From NCBI RefSeq assembly GCF_024684275.1, contig NZ_JAIKXF010000050.1, positions 1 through 26,402 on the forward strand: a DNA stretch of 26,402 bases. The letters run 5' to 3'. The position numbers and the translations under genes were made by a program. Shown here piece by piece: positions 14,271 through 22,118 of the stretch (within the stretch, counting starts at the first letter, position 1; each line of letters opens with the position of its first letter). The notes beneath the pieces were generated by a model. That model did not search any database. It saw only the letters and a list, made by a program, of their open reading frames with translations, and had not been told where the DNA came from. Origin of the DNA: Ruminococcus sp. GTDB taxonomy: Bacteria; Bacillota_A; Clostridia; Oscillospirales; Ruminococcaceae.

Positions 14271-14946
14271 CGCTCTCGTCACCTGCCTTATAGCCTACGC
14301 CGCGGATAGTCTCTATCAGCTCGCCGCAGCTTCCCAGCTTTGAGCGGAGAGTTCGGATATGAACGTCCACAGTACGGCTCTCGCCCGAGAAATCATAGCC
14401 CCATATCTCGCGTAGAAGCCTGTCTCGTGAAAATACCTCTCCCTTGTTTTTCACTAAGAGAAGGAGCATATCGTACTCTTTAAGGGTAAGGGTGACCTTT
14501 TCTCCGTCTGCAAAGACCTCATGCTTAGAGGGATATATGCAAAGCCCCGAAAGCTCTATCTTTCCCGTATCCGAAGGAATATCAGCCGTTCGGCGCAGAA
14601 GCGCCTTTATACGGGACATGAGCTCACGCATACCAAAGGGCTTTGCTATGTAGTCATCGGCTCCGCTGTCAAGCCCCTCCACCTTGTCAGTTTCTGTGTC
14701 CTTTGCGGTCAGCATTATCACAGGGAGCTTCTGTGTCTCGGGAGCACTGCGCAGCTTTTTCAGCACCGTCAGACCGTCCTCCTCGGGCAGCATTCTGTCC
14801 AGCAGCAGCAGCTCGGGGAGCTCCCTTGCCATAGCCTCGCGGAGAGCGCTCGGCGTCTCGAAGCCCTCTGCCTCCATACCGCTGTTTCTCAGGGCATACA
14901 GCACAAAATCACGGATACCCTGCTCGTCTTCAAGCATATATATCAT
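14263..14946 (-). CDS. OmpR/PhoB-family response regulator
   Basis: A 227-residue protein with a receiver domain (acidic pair E6/D7, phospho-acceptor D50 in LLLLDRMLPEEDG, T/K switch residues in MLTAKD and IAKPF) and a winged-helix DNA-binding domain (about 130-225: LTLKEYDMLLLLVKNKGEVFSR split by the usual recognition helix SRTVDVHIRTLRSKLG, ending IRGVGYK). It is the first gene of a three-gene operon with its kinase and the rhodanese-TtcA gene. The ATG (14944-14946) has an AAGGGG five bases upstream. Binding sites cannot be identified from this window. Confidence 0.92.
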   Translation of the reverse strand: MIYMLEDEQGIRDFVLYALRNSGMEAEGFETPSALREAMARELPELLLLDRMLPEEDGLTVLKKLRSAPETQKLPVIMLTAKDTETDKVEGLDSGADDYIAKPFGMRELMSRIKALLRRTADIPSDTGKIELSGLCIYPSKHEVFADGEKVTLTLKEYDMLLLLVKNKGEVFSRDRLLREIWGYDFSGESRTVDVHIRTLRSKLGSCGELIETIRGVGYKAGDESDD

Positions 14947-14982
14947 AAAATGCCCCTTTCAATGTTTCAAATCTATCGTAAC

Positions 14983-15004
14983 GGAACGGCACGGGCGCCG
15001 TTCC
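14983..15004 (-). other. Leader hairpin of the two-component operon
   Basis: GGAACGGC-ACGGGC-GCCGTTCC, an eight-base-pair perfect stem in the 5' untranslated region between the promoter (15024-15052) and the response regulator start. It has no T run, so an RNA-stability or regulatory hairpin is more likely than an attenuator. Confidence 0.5.
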
Positions 15005-15023
15005 CTGCTGATCGCTAAATAAT

Positions 15024-15052
15024 ATTATACGCTATAGCAGTGATAAATTCAA
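15024..15052 (-). promoter_or_regulatory. Promoter of the response regulator operon
   Basis: Minus strand TTGAAT (15047-15052), 17-base spacer, TATAAT (15024-15029). Start expected near 15017, leader about 70 nt. Confidence 0.8.
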
Positions 15053-15125
15053 CCCCTATGTTAAAAACAGCCGAAAATCTGATACTGTGTGCCATAAAAT
15101 TTTTGTGTATTTTTTAAAAGAATAG

Positions 15126-15154
15126 TTGAATTTTTCAGCCGTTTGTGTTATACT
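15126..15154 (+). promoter_or_regulatory. Promoter of the 15.2-21.8 kb operon
   Basis: TTGAAT (15126-15131), 17-base spacer, TATACT (15149-15154). It is divergent from the response regulator promoter, with about 70 bases between the two -35 boxes. Confidence 0.75.
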
Positions 15155-15233
15155 GTAATGTGCAGACTTATGCAACTTTTAATATATCCGCCCTGCGTTC
15201 ATGCGCATTTTCGGACGGAAGATCGGAGTAATT

Positions 15234-15575
15234 ATGGATCTTTTAAATATTCTCACTTCCCTTGCACAGATATCCGACGCGGAACACCCCTCAATCTTCC
15301 CATTCGGTTTTTCTATGCATATCGCACTTGCTATCATCTCGGTCGTTTTCTTTGCCTACAGATTCGCAACTCAGAAAAGACCATTCCAGCTTATCTTCGC
15401 TATTGCCGTGCCGATCTCTCTGGCACTCTGGATATCCGATAACAAGACTCTTTTCTACACCGTTGGTCTTATCGAGTTCATTCTCATTCTTGCAGCATTT
15501 ATCTCCACATTCATCTGCAAGCCCAAGAATAATGAAAAGGCTGGCGGCGATGACAAGAAGACAGAGGAGAAATAA
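15234..15575 (+). CDS. Small membrane protein of unknown function
   Basis: A 113-residue protein with about three hydrophobic segments (roughly 20-45, 52-68, 74-97) and a short hydrophilic, Lys/Glu-rich C-terminal tail (NEKAGGDDKKTEEK). I recognise no family. The ATG at 15234 is chosen because GGAG stands five bases upstream; an in-frame Met eleven codons earlier lacks an RBS. It is the first gene of the operon, and the next gene starts three bases after its stop. Confidence 0.65.
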   Translation: MDLLNILTSLAQISDAEHPSIFPFGFSMHIALAIISVVFFAYRFATQKRPFQLIFAIAVPISLALWISDNKTLFYTVGLIEFILILAAFISTFICKPKNNEKAGGDDKKTEEK

Positions 15576-15578
15576 GCC

Positions 15579-16529
15579 GTGAAAATAGCTGTTCTCGACT
15601 GGTACACCGTAAATATCAGCGGCGATATCCCAACTTCTCAGCTTGAGGAGCTGGGCGAGGTAAAGATGATCCCCCTTACAAAGCCCGAGGAGACTGCCGC
15701 AAATATCGGTGACGCAGATGTAGTTCTCTGCAACAAGGTGCTCATCACCAAAGAGGTCATGGACGCCTGCCCCAATATAAAATATGTAGGTCTTTTCGCT
15801 ACAGGCTACAATAACGTAGATGTGGACTATGCTGCTAAAAAGGGCATAGTTGTCTGCAATGCAGGTCAGTACTCCACAAACGCTGTGGCACAGCAGACCT
15901 TCGCTTACATACTCGACCGCTTCAGCCGCGTAAGAGATTACGATACCGCCGTTAAGAACGGCGAGTGGGAGCGCTCTCCTGCGTTCTCTTACTTCCCCGT
16001 TCCCACATCTGAGCTTGCAGGCAAGACTCTCTCTGTAGTGGGCTTCGGCTCTATCGGACGCAAGGTAGCCGAGATAGGCTCTGCCTTCGGAATGAATATA
16101 GTGGTGAGCACAAGGACTCAGCCAAATAACTGTCCTTATGAGGTCACAGACCTTTATACAGCCGCTGAAAAGGCTGACGTTCTCACTTTCCACTGTCCTC
16201 TCACAGACAAGACCGCAGGTATCGTCAACAAGGAGCTTCTTTCACACATGAAGCCCTCGGCTATGCTGGTAAATACCTCAAGAGGCGGAGTTGTGAACGA
16301 GGCAGACCTTGCAGAGGCTCTGAACAGTGAAAAAATAGCTGCCGCTTACCTCGATGTACTGGTAAAGGAGCCAATGTCTCCCGATACGCCATTAAAAGGC
16401 GCAAAAAACTGTGTTATCACTCCCCATACCGCATGGGCTCCGCTGGAAACGAGACAGCGCCTTGTGGACATCGTGTGTGACAACATCAGAGCGTGGCAGA
16501 ATGGCTCACCAAAAAACAAAGTCAACTGA
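15579..16529 (+). CDS. D-2-hydroxyacid dehydrogenase (NAD-dependent, glycerate dehydrogenase-like)
   Basis: A 316-residue cytoplasmic enzyme of usual family length. The NAD-binding motif is GFGSIG (155-160). The catalytic triad of the family is present: Arg in NTSRGG (R235), Glu in VKEP (E264) and His in TPHTAW (H283). The family reduces 2-oxoacids to D-2-hydroxyacids; similar sequences are often named glycerate dehydrogenase or hydroxypyruvate reductase, but phosphoglycerate or lactate dehydrogenase activity cannot be excluded. No ACT regulatory domain is present, which argues against a full-length SerA. The GTG start has GAGGAG nine bases upstream. It lies just before the proline genes, without an obvious metabolic link. 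Confidence 0.88.
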   Translation: MKIAVLDWYTVNISGDIPTSQLEELGEVKMIPLTKPEETAANIGDADVVLCNKVLITKEVMDACPNIKYVGLFATGYNNVDVDYAAKKGIVVCNAGQYSTNAVAQQTFAYILDRFSRVRDYDTAVKNGEWERSPAFSYFPVPTSELAGKTLSVVGFGSIGRKVAEIGSAFGMNIVVSTRTQPNNCPYEVTDLYTAAEKADVLTFHCPLTDKTAGIVNKELLSHMKPSAMLVNTSRGGVVNEADLAEALNSEKIAAAYLDVLVKEPMSPDTPLKGAKNCVITPHTAWAPLETRQRLVDIVCDNIRAWQNGSPKNKVN

Positions 16530-16543
16530 AAGAAGTCAGAACT

Positions 16544-17335
16544 ATGAGAAATATATCCGAAAAACAGCGTATCGTCATAAAACTGGGCACCTCTACCCTC
16601 GCCCACAAGACGGGAAAGCTCAATATACGCCGCATGACCAACCTTGTGCGCGTTATTTCCGACCTGCACAACTCAGGACGTGAGATAATCATGGTGTCCT
16701 CGGGTGCTGTGGGACTTGGTGCAGGCAAGCTTGGACTTCCCGAAAAGCCAAAGGATACCAAGACCAAGCAGGCTGTTGCCGCTATCGGTCAGTGCGAGCT
16801 CATGCACGTTTACGACGATATGTTCGCAAAATACAGCGTCACTGTGGCGCAGATACTTCTCACAAAGGCGATAATCAACAATCCCAGCCACTGCGAAAAC
16901 TTCAGGACCACCGTTGAATCGCTGGTAGGTATGGACGTTATCCCGATCGTAAACGAAAATGACACAATTGCCATAGATGAGCTGGAGCTTGAAATAGGCG
17001 AAAACGACTCCCTCTCCGCCCTCGTTGCGGAGCTTTCCGGAGCCGACCTTCTGCTGATACTGTCGGACATTGACGCTCTCTATGACGGCGACCCCCGTGA
17101 AAACCCCGACGCCGAGCCTATCCCCCTCGTTGAGAAAATAACTCCCGAGATAGAAGCTATGGCAGGAGGCGCAGGCACAAGTCTGGGCACAGGCGGTATG
17201 TCAACAAAGATAAACGCCGCCAAAATTGCCACAAACGCCGGTATAGACATGATAATCATGAACGGAAGGGACCCCGAAAAGCTCTATGACCTCTTTGAGG
17301 ACAAGGAGATAGGCACTCTTTTCAAGGCACAGTAA
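16544..17335 (+). CDS. proB: Glutamate 5-kinase, short form without PUA domain
   Basis: A 263-residue cytoplasmic kinase that makes gamma-glutamyl phosphate, the first step of proline synthesis. Amino-acid kinase motifs are clear: IVIKLGTSTL at the start, MVSSGAVGLG, the glutamate-site loop NENDTI, SDIDALYDGDP, and the lysine-bearing GTGGMSTKINAAKIA near the end. It ends right after the kinase domain, so the C-terminal PUA domain of the E. coli type is absent, as in several Firmicutes. ATG 16544 is chosen by homology (next codons RNISEKQR) and starts 14 bases after the dehydrogenase stop; its RBS (GAAAGAAG) is weak. Feedback inhibition by proline is known for the family. Confidence 0.93.
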   Translation: MRNISEKQRIVIKLGTSTLAHKTGKLNIRRMTNLVRVISDLHNSGREIIMVSSGAVGLGAGKLGLPEKPKDTKTKQAVAAIGQCELMHVYDDMFAKYSVTVAQILLTKAIINNPSHCENFRTTVESLVGMDVIPIVNENDTIAIDELELEIGENDSLSALVAELSGADLLLILSDIDALYDGDPRENPDAEPIPLVEKITPEIEAMAGGAGTSLGTGGMSTKINAAKIATNAGIDMIIMNGRDPEKLYDLFEDKEIGTLFKAQ

Positions 17336-17347
17336 AGGAGATAGGAT

Positions 17348-17842
17348 ATGGTAATATCAACAGGCGCAGACCGCGTCTCTAAAATAGATACCTACCTCAA
17401 CTGTGCGGAGGTGTTCGCCTACAGGAGCACCTGCTTAAAACGAAAATACGGCGCTGTCATAGTCAAAAACGACGCCGTGGTATCCACAGGCTACAACGGC
17501 TCTCCGCGAGGTATGGAGAACTGCTGTGACAAGGGCGAGTGCCCGAGGATACCACTTGATATGCATCAGGGTGACGGTTACGCCATGTGCAAGGCTGTCC
17601 ACGCAGAGGCAAATGCCCTGCTGAATTGCTCCCGTGAGCAGACCGTGGGCGCTGACCTTTATCTTACAGGCGTGAATCCTGCGGACGGCTCGACACATCA
17701 GGCAAAGCCATGTCCGCTGTGTGCAAGGCTCATAATACAGGCGGGGATAAAAAATGTTTATCTCCGTCAGAGTGCCAATGCAGACGACTATACCATCATT
17801 CCTGCCGAAAAGCTGGAGTGGTTCAAGGAAGGCTCTGCATGA
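17348..17842 (+). CDS. dCMP deaminase-family protein (ComEB-like)
   Basis: A 164-residue zinc-dependent cytidine/deoxycytidylate deaminase fold. The zinc and catalytic motif is HAEAN (H85, E87) with PCPLC (C122, C125). The extra Cys/His residues in the insertion (CCDKGECPR, DMHQGDGYAMC) match the dCMP deaminase group, which often binds a second zinc. It would convert dCMP to dUMP for dTTP synthesis; close relatives are named ComEB in Bacillus. RBS AAGGAG, seven bases before ATG. It sits between proB and proA, an unusual place for a pyrimidine gene. Its stop overlaps the next start (ATGA). Confidence 0.88.
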   Translation: MVISTGADRVSKIDTYLNCAEVFAYRSTCLKRKYGAVIVKNDAVVSTGYNGSPRGMENCCDKGECPRIPLDMHQGDGYAMCKAVHAEANALLNCSREQTVGADLYLTGVNPADGSTHQAKPCPLCARLIIQAGIKNVYLRQSANADDYTIIPAEKLEWFKEGSA

Positions 17843-18174
17843 AGATACTTATACAAAGTCCCGATGACAGACTCTCGCTGGAAAACGGCGTAATAAAAGC
17901 TGTCGCAAGCGGAAGCTGTCACAGATTTCCGCTGAGTGAGCTGGCAGAAGCCATTATCCTCACCACTGACGTCGGTCCGTTCTATGACGATATGGGACTT
18001 GCCCTCAGAATGAAGGACAGCACAGCTGTGTTTATTCTTTCGGAGCACAGAGACTATGATACATTTCTCTTCGACCAGCTTGCAAAAGCCGTTGAGATCG
18101 ACTACGAAGCCATAATACAGGCTTCGTCCTGTACGGAAAACAAAATTTTCATCATATATAAACAAGAGGTGTAA
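17839..18174 (+). CDS. Small conserved protein of unknown function
   Basis: A 111-residue soluble protein. It contains the pattern LTTDVGPFYDDMGLAL, then later DYEAIIQASSCTENKIFIIY. I have seen the same layout (TT[DK].GPF.DD, then a C-terminal A...STEN...W/Y) in uncharacterised bacterial proteins, but know no function. The ATG overlaps the dCMP deaminase stop by four bases, and proA begins two bases after its own stop, so it is translated as part of the operon. No signal peptide or membrane segment. Confidence 0.75.
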   Translation: MKILIQSPDDRLSLENGVIKAVASGSCHRFPLSELAEAIILTTDVGPFYDDMGLALRMKDSTAVFILSEHRDYDTFLFDQLAKAVEIDYEAIIQASSCTENKIFIIYKQEV

Positions 18175-18176
18175 AT

Positions 18177-19424
18177 ATGAGTTATACAGAGGAACTGGGC
18201 AAAAGAGCCAAGGCTGCCGAGGCAGCTGCGGCAGGAGCTTCAACTTCACTGAAAAACAGCGCTCTCGCTGCTATATCAAAGGCTCTTCTGGCAAACAAGG
18301 AGCTTATTATCGCTGAGAATGCAAAGGACATCGCCAATGCAAAGGCAAACGGCATGACCGAGGCTAAGCAGGACAGACTCAAGCTCGACGAAAAGCGTAT
18401 CGAAGGCATCGCCAAGGGCGTTGACGAGCTTATCGCTCTTGCCGATCCTATCGGTGAGGTCATCGGCGGCGGAAACCGTCCCAACGGCTTGCAGATAATC
18501 AAAACAAGAGTACCTCTCGGAGTTATCGGCATAATCTTTGAGTCACGCCCGAATGTTACTGTTGATGCGGCTGCACTGTGCCTTAAAGCAGGCAACGTGG
18601 TCATCTTAAAGGGCGGCAAGGAGGCTATAAACTCAAATATCTGCCTCGGAAACATAATGCGAAAGGCTATCGAGGAGGCAGGGCTCCCTGCTGATATGAT
18701 ACAGGTAGTCGAGAATACCGACCGTGAAACAACTACAGAGCTAATGCGTCTCAACGGCTACGTTGACGTTATTATCCCGAGAGGCGGCGCAAACCTCATA
18801 CAGGCTGTAGTCAAGAACGCTACTGTTCCTGTTATCGAAACAGGCGCGGGCAACTGCCACGTTTACGTTGATGCCTCCGCAGACCTTGATATGGCTGTGG
18901 AGATAACCGACAACGCCAAAACTCAGCGTCCTTCCGTATGCAACGCTATCGAGAGCCTTCTCGTACATAAGGACATCGCTGATAAGTTCCTGCCCATGAT
19001 AGCAGAGCGCTTCAAGAAGCACGATGTAAAGATATACGGCTGTGACAGAACTATCGCTGTTCTCGGTGATTCCGTTGAAAAGGCTACAGAAACAGAATAT
19101 GCTACTGAATTCAACGATTTCATTATCGCAGTAAAGGTAGTCGATGACATCGACGAGGCTATCGCTCATATAAGAAAATACAGCACCCGTCATTCCGAGT
19201 GCATAGTTACAAGCTCGCTGGAAAACGCACAGAAGTTCCAGAAACAGGTAGATGCTGCGGCAGTTTACGTCAACGCTTCCACACGTTTCACTGACGGCGG
19301 CGAATTCGGCTTCGGAGCAGAAATAGGCATTTCTACACAGAAGCTCCACGCAAGAGGTCCTATGGGGCTTACAGAACTTACTACAGTAAAATATCTGATA
19401 AACGGTAACGGTCAGATAAGATAA
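18177..19424 (+). CDS. proA: Gamma-glutamyl phosphate reductase
   Basis: A 415-residue cytoplasmic enzyme of usual length. It reduces gamma-glutamyl phosphate to glutamate-5-semialdehyde with NADPH, the second step of proline synthesis, pairing with ProB upstream. Aldehyde-dehydrogenase-fold motifs are present: GVIGIIFESRPNVTVDAA, the lysine loop ILKGGKEA, PRGGANLI, and the catalytic cysteine in QRPSVCNAIE (C255). The C-terminal GGEFGFGAEIGISTQ is diagnostic. AGAGGTG lies five bases before the ATG. No proC gene is present in the window. Confidence 0.95.
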   Translation: MSYTEELGKRAKAAEAAAAGASTSLKNSALAAISKALLANKELIIAENAKDIANAKANGMTEAKQDRLKLDEKRIEGIAKGVDELIALADPIGEVIGGGNRPNGLQIIKTRVPLGVIGIIFESRPNVTVDAAALCLKAGNVVILKGGKEAINSNICLGNIMRKAIEEAGLPADMIQVVENTDRETTTELMRLNGYVDVIIPRGGANLIQAVVKNATVPVIETGAGNCHVYVDASADLDMAVEITDNAKTQRPSVCNAIESLLVHKDIADKFLPMIAERFKKHDVKIYGCDRTIAVLGDSVEKATETEYATEFNDFIIAVKVVDDIDEAIAHIRKYSTRHSECIVTSSLENAQKFQKQVDAAAVYVNASTRFTDGGEFGFGAEIGISTQKLHARGPMGLTELTTVKYLINGNGQIR

Positions 19425-19457
19425 ATATAGCATTTTATTTGATTTTTGGAGGTCGAA

Positions 19458-21767
19458 ATGGCTATTAGAAAAGATCTTGACGATATGCTCAACAGCCTTA
19501 TGGACGGCGGCAGCAGCGGAAGTACTCCCGCAAGAAGCCATAATACTCCGAGAGCCGCGAGAAAAAGCAAATTCGACGATATGTCCGTCGATGACCTGCT
19601 CCACGCTCTCGAGGAGGAAAAACATCATATAGAGGAACAGCCCGTTGTCCCCGATGACACGCCGCCTGCTGTATGGGAATTCGCTCCCCCGTCACAGGAT
19701 ACCACTGTGCCTGAGCCTGTTTCAGAAACAGAGCCCGAGGAGGCAGTTCCCCATATCATAGACGAGGTCATGCATACCGAGGCGTCTGCTGAGGTCACAA
19801 GGGTATTTGATACAGTTCCCATGAACGAGGAGCTGCCTAAGCCCGTCAAGAAAAAGAAAATAGTTATAACAGGCGAACTGCCCGACTATGAGGCGCTCCG
19901 CCGTGAGGAAATGGAACGCGAAAGAAAGGCTATGCTTGCTGCCGAGAACGCTGCCGAGGAGCAGAGAGCCGCTGAAAGGGCGCGCAGAGCTGCCGAGGCT
20001 GCTGCTGAGAGACAGCGCCTTATGGAAGAAGCTGAGCAGCGACGTATGGCGCGTGAGGCTGAGGAAGCCGAGCGTCAGCGCAGAATCGCAGAGGCTGCCG
20101 AACAGGCTCGTCTCGAAGAGGAAGCCGAAAGACAGCGCCGTATCGCTCAGATAGAGGCTGAAAAGCAGCGCAAGGCTGAGGAAATGGCTATGCAGGCGCG
20201 TCTCGCTGAAGAAGCAGAACAGCGCAGACTTGCTGAGGAAGCCGAAAAACAGCGTCAGGCTGAGGAACTGCGCCGACTTGCCGAGGAAGCAGAAAGAAGC
20301 GCTCCCGCTTCTCTTGCAGAGGAGATAATCTCAAATTCTGTATCAGATAACGAGGTGGATTCCACTATTGAGGCTCTCGGTGAAGCAGCTGAGACTCCTG
20401 CCGAGACAATTGAAGAAGCTGCTCCCGAGGCTGAAAAAACCAGTAAGATAGGCGGCTTCTTCAAGAAGCTGAAAAACAAGGGCAAGGACGAGGAAAAACC
20501 AGAAGCTCAAGCTGAAACAGCTCCCGAGGAGGGACTTTTCGAGGGCGATGACAGCGCAGTTTCCGCTACAGACCTCATTGACGCAGCTATTGCTGCCATT
20601 AATCACCCCGAGGACACTACTCCCGATAACTACAGCGATCCCGTAGGCAGTATGCTTGACAATATCCGTGAGGACGCTGCCGAGGCTATCGCCGATATAA
20701 ATACTCCAAAGATCTCTGAGCCCCTTATCCTCACCGATGAGGACATCATAAACGGTCTTACCCCAGACCTTAAAGAACGCTTTGACGCTCTACCTGCCGA
20801 TAAACAGCGACAGGTCATAGATATGAGACGCTCACAAATGGGTGCTGTAGCTCCAGAGGCTGTATCAGAACCTGCTGCCGAGATAAGCGAAGCTCCTGCT
20901 GTGGACGAGTACGAGGAGGCTATCAACGAAGCCACCAGTACAGAGGGCTTATTCGAGGCTGAGGAAGCCGCCGAGGATACCGCAGCAGAGACTGCTGAGG
21001 CTCCTGCCGAAAAGGAGAATAAAGAGCCTTCAACATTCAAGAAGATATTTGACGAGGATCCTGCCGAGCTGATCGCTCAGCGCAGTGAACACGTCGAGAG
21101 CTCCGAAGCAGAGACATTCGCAGACACTCCAAAGAAAAAACGCCTGTATACCGTGCTTGGCGTGGTACTCACAGCCTTTGCTGTCATCGGTATCATCGCT
21201 ACTATCGCAAAGGGTATCGGCTTTGCAAAGAGCTTTACCTCAGGTGAGGTAAAGAAGGACAGCTTCACACAGATGATATACCCTGCCGCTATCATGGATA
21301 TAGAGCCATTCAGCGAGCCTTCTCAGCTCACCTCAGAACAGGTCATAACAGCTACTATATGGTCAATAATCATGGACGACAGCAAGGTATCAAAGTATGA
21401 GCTTACTCTTGATACGGTAAGTATCCCCGATGTTGACGTCGAGAAGTACGCAGTAGAGCTATTCGGCGAGAATATCCCTCCCTTTGAACACGCTACAGTT
21501 GGTCCTGTAGAGTCCAGATTCTACTACTCCGACGGCGCTTACAACGTTAAAGTAAAAACTATCACTCACACATACGCTCCTGAGATAAAGTCTATCACCA
21601 AGAACGGAAACGAGTATACCCTCGCTGTTGACTATATCGCAGAACTACCGCAGTGGATGGATAAGACCGTTGCGAAGCAGGCTGAGTTCAAGCTTATCGA
21701 GAAAGAGGACGGTACGTTCCAGTACAGCTCGATGAAGATACTCTCAGTAAACAACGGAAATCTGTAA
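19458..21767 (+). CDS. Large acidic coiled-coil, single-pass membrane protein of unknown function
   Basis: A 769-residue protein. Residues about 1-130 are low-complexity and acidic, with a short N-terminal DLDDMLNSLMDGG motif. About 130-290 form a long charged coiled coil built on repeats of EEAERQRRxAEEAE. About 290-555 are acidic and Ala/Glu/Pro-rich with a LKERFDALPADKQRQVIDMR stretch. A basic cluster (KKKR) and one membrane helix follow at about 558-585. The last 170 residues are a predicted extracytoplasmic beta-rich domain. The N-terminus lacks a signal peptide, so topology is N-in/C-out. ATG 19458 with GGAGG five bases upstream is preferred to the TTG that overlaps the RBS. It is the last gene before the terminator at 21772. 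Residue composition suggests a cell-envelope or division-associated scaffold; this is inference. Confidence 0.75.
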   Translation: MAIRKDLDDMLNSLMDGGSSGSTPARSHNTPRAARKSKFDDMSVDDLLHALEEEKHHIEEQPVVPDDTPPAVWEFAPPSQDTTVPEPVSETEPEEAVPHIIDEVMHTEASAEVTRVFDTVPMNEELPKPVKKKKIVITGELPDYEALRREEMERERKAMLAAENAAEEQRAAERARRAAEAAAERQRLMEEAEQRRMAREAEEAERQRRIAEAAEQARLEEEAERQRRIAQIEAEKQRKAEEMAMQARLAEEAEQRRLAEEAEKQRQAEELRRLAEEAERSAPASLAEEIISNSVSDNEVDSTIEALGEAAETPAETIEEAAPEAEKTSKIGGFFKKLKNKGKDEEKPEAQAETAPEEGLFEGDDSAVSATDLIDAAIAAINHPEDTTPDNYSDPVGSMLDNIREDAAEAIADINTPKISEPLILTDEDIINGLTPDLKERFDALPADKQRQVIDMRRSQMGAVAPEAVSEPAAEISEAPAVDEYEEAINEATSTEGLFEAEEAAEDTAAETAEAPAEKENKEPSTFKKIFDEDPAELIAQRSEHVESSEAETFADTPKKKRLYTVLGVVLTAFAVIGIIATIAKGIGFAKSFTSGEVKKDSFTQMIYPAAIMDIEPFSEPSQLTSEQVITATIWSIIMDDSKVSKYELTLDTVSIPDVDVEKYAVELFGENIPPFEHATVGPVESRFYYSDGAYNVKVKTITHTYAPEIKSITKNGNEYTLAVDYIAELPQWMDKTVAKQAEFKLIEKEDGTFQYSSMKILSVNNGNL

Positions 21768-21771
21768 TATC

Positions 21772-21803
21772 AAAGCCACAGTATGATTTACTGTGGCTTT
21801 TTT
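21772..21803 (+). terminator. Operon terminator
   Basis: AAAGCCACAGTA-TGATT-TACTGTGGCTTTTTT, a 12-bp stem with a T run immediately after, five bases past the stop of the coiled-coil protein gene. It closes the 15.2-21.8 kb unit. Confidence 0.9.
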
Positions 21804-21831
21804 AATGCATAATGCATAATTGTAAGCAAAC

Positions 21832-21918
21832 GGGGCGATGAAGGAATCGCCCCCTACATGAATTTACCGTCATTTATATTTATTTTGAGTATTTCGGGCG
21901 AGCGGAACTCGCCCCTTC
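21832..21918. repeat. Pair of short GC-rich palindromic repeats
   Basis: GGGGCGAT-GAAGGA-ATCGCCCC with CTACA after it (21832-21858), and GGGCGAG-CGGAA-CTCGCCCC (21896-21915). They resemble the pair at 24236-24309: a GGGCG/CGCCC stem, variable inner bases, and a TGTAG/CTACA edge. They lie between an operon terminator and the next promoter. Confidence 0.6.
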
Positions 21919-22035
21919 TCTTAGTTTTTAACTCTTAGTTCTAACCTCTAATTATTACAAATGAGAAAAATTCTCCCGTGAAATTATTACAAAAAAAATA
22001 CAAATTCACAGTATCGCAGATTATTCGCCCCCAAA
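21860..22035. other. AT-rich intergenic DNA, no gene seen
   Basis: Apart from the second palindrome at 21896-21915, it holds tracts such as TAGTTTTTAACTCTTAGTT and ATTATTACAAA repeated with small changes (about 21951-21960 and 21983-21995). No ORF with an RBS and no RNA gene recognised. Confidence 0.4.
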
Positions 22036-22038
22036 CAG

Positions 22039-22067
22039 TTGACATTTTCTGTTTTTCTTGCTAAAAT
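22039..22067 (+). promoter_or_regulatory. Promoter of the kinase-like gene
   Basis: TTGACA (22039-22044), 17-base spacer, TAAAAT (22062-22067). Predicted start near 22074, leader about 45 nt. Confidence 0.75.
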
Positions 22068-22118
22068 AGATATGATGCCTATTTTGTGCATTGACTACTT
22101 TTAGGAGGAGGAACTGCT

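Noticed and set aside
14263..14946. Calling the pair PhoB/PhoR and assigning phosphate control
   Set aside because: No pst, phoU or alkaline phosphatase genes are nearby and no clear Pho boxes are visible; only the family is supported.
15291..16193. 300-residue minus-strand frame
   Set aside because: It lies opposite the small membrane protein and the D-2-hydroxyacid dehydrogenase, whose motifs are clear; the antisense frame has no recognisable domain or RBS.
18741..19628. 295-residue minus-strand frame
   Set aside because: Antisense to proA and the start of the next gene; a shadow frame caused by codon bias.
19888..20290. Repeats in the coiled-coil gene as a possible DNA repeat array
   Set aside because: The repetition follows codons for EEAERQRR-type heptads with varied third positions; it is protein-level, not a CRISPR or satellite array.
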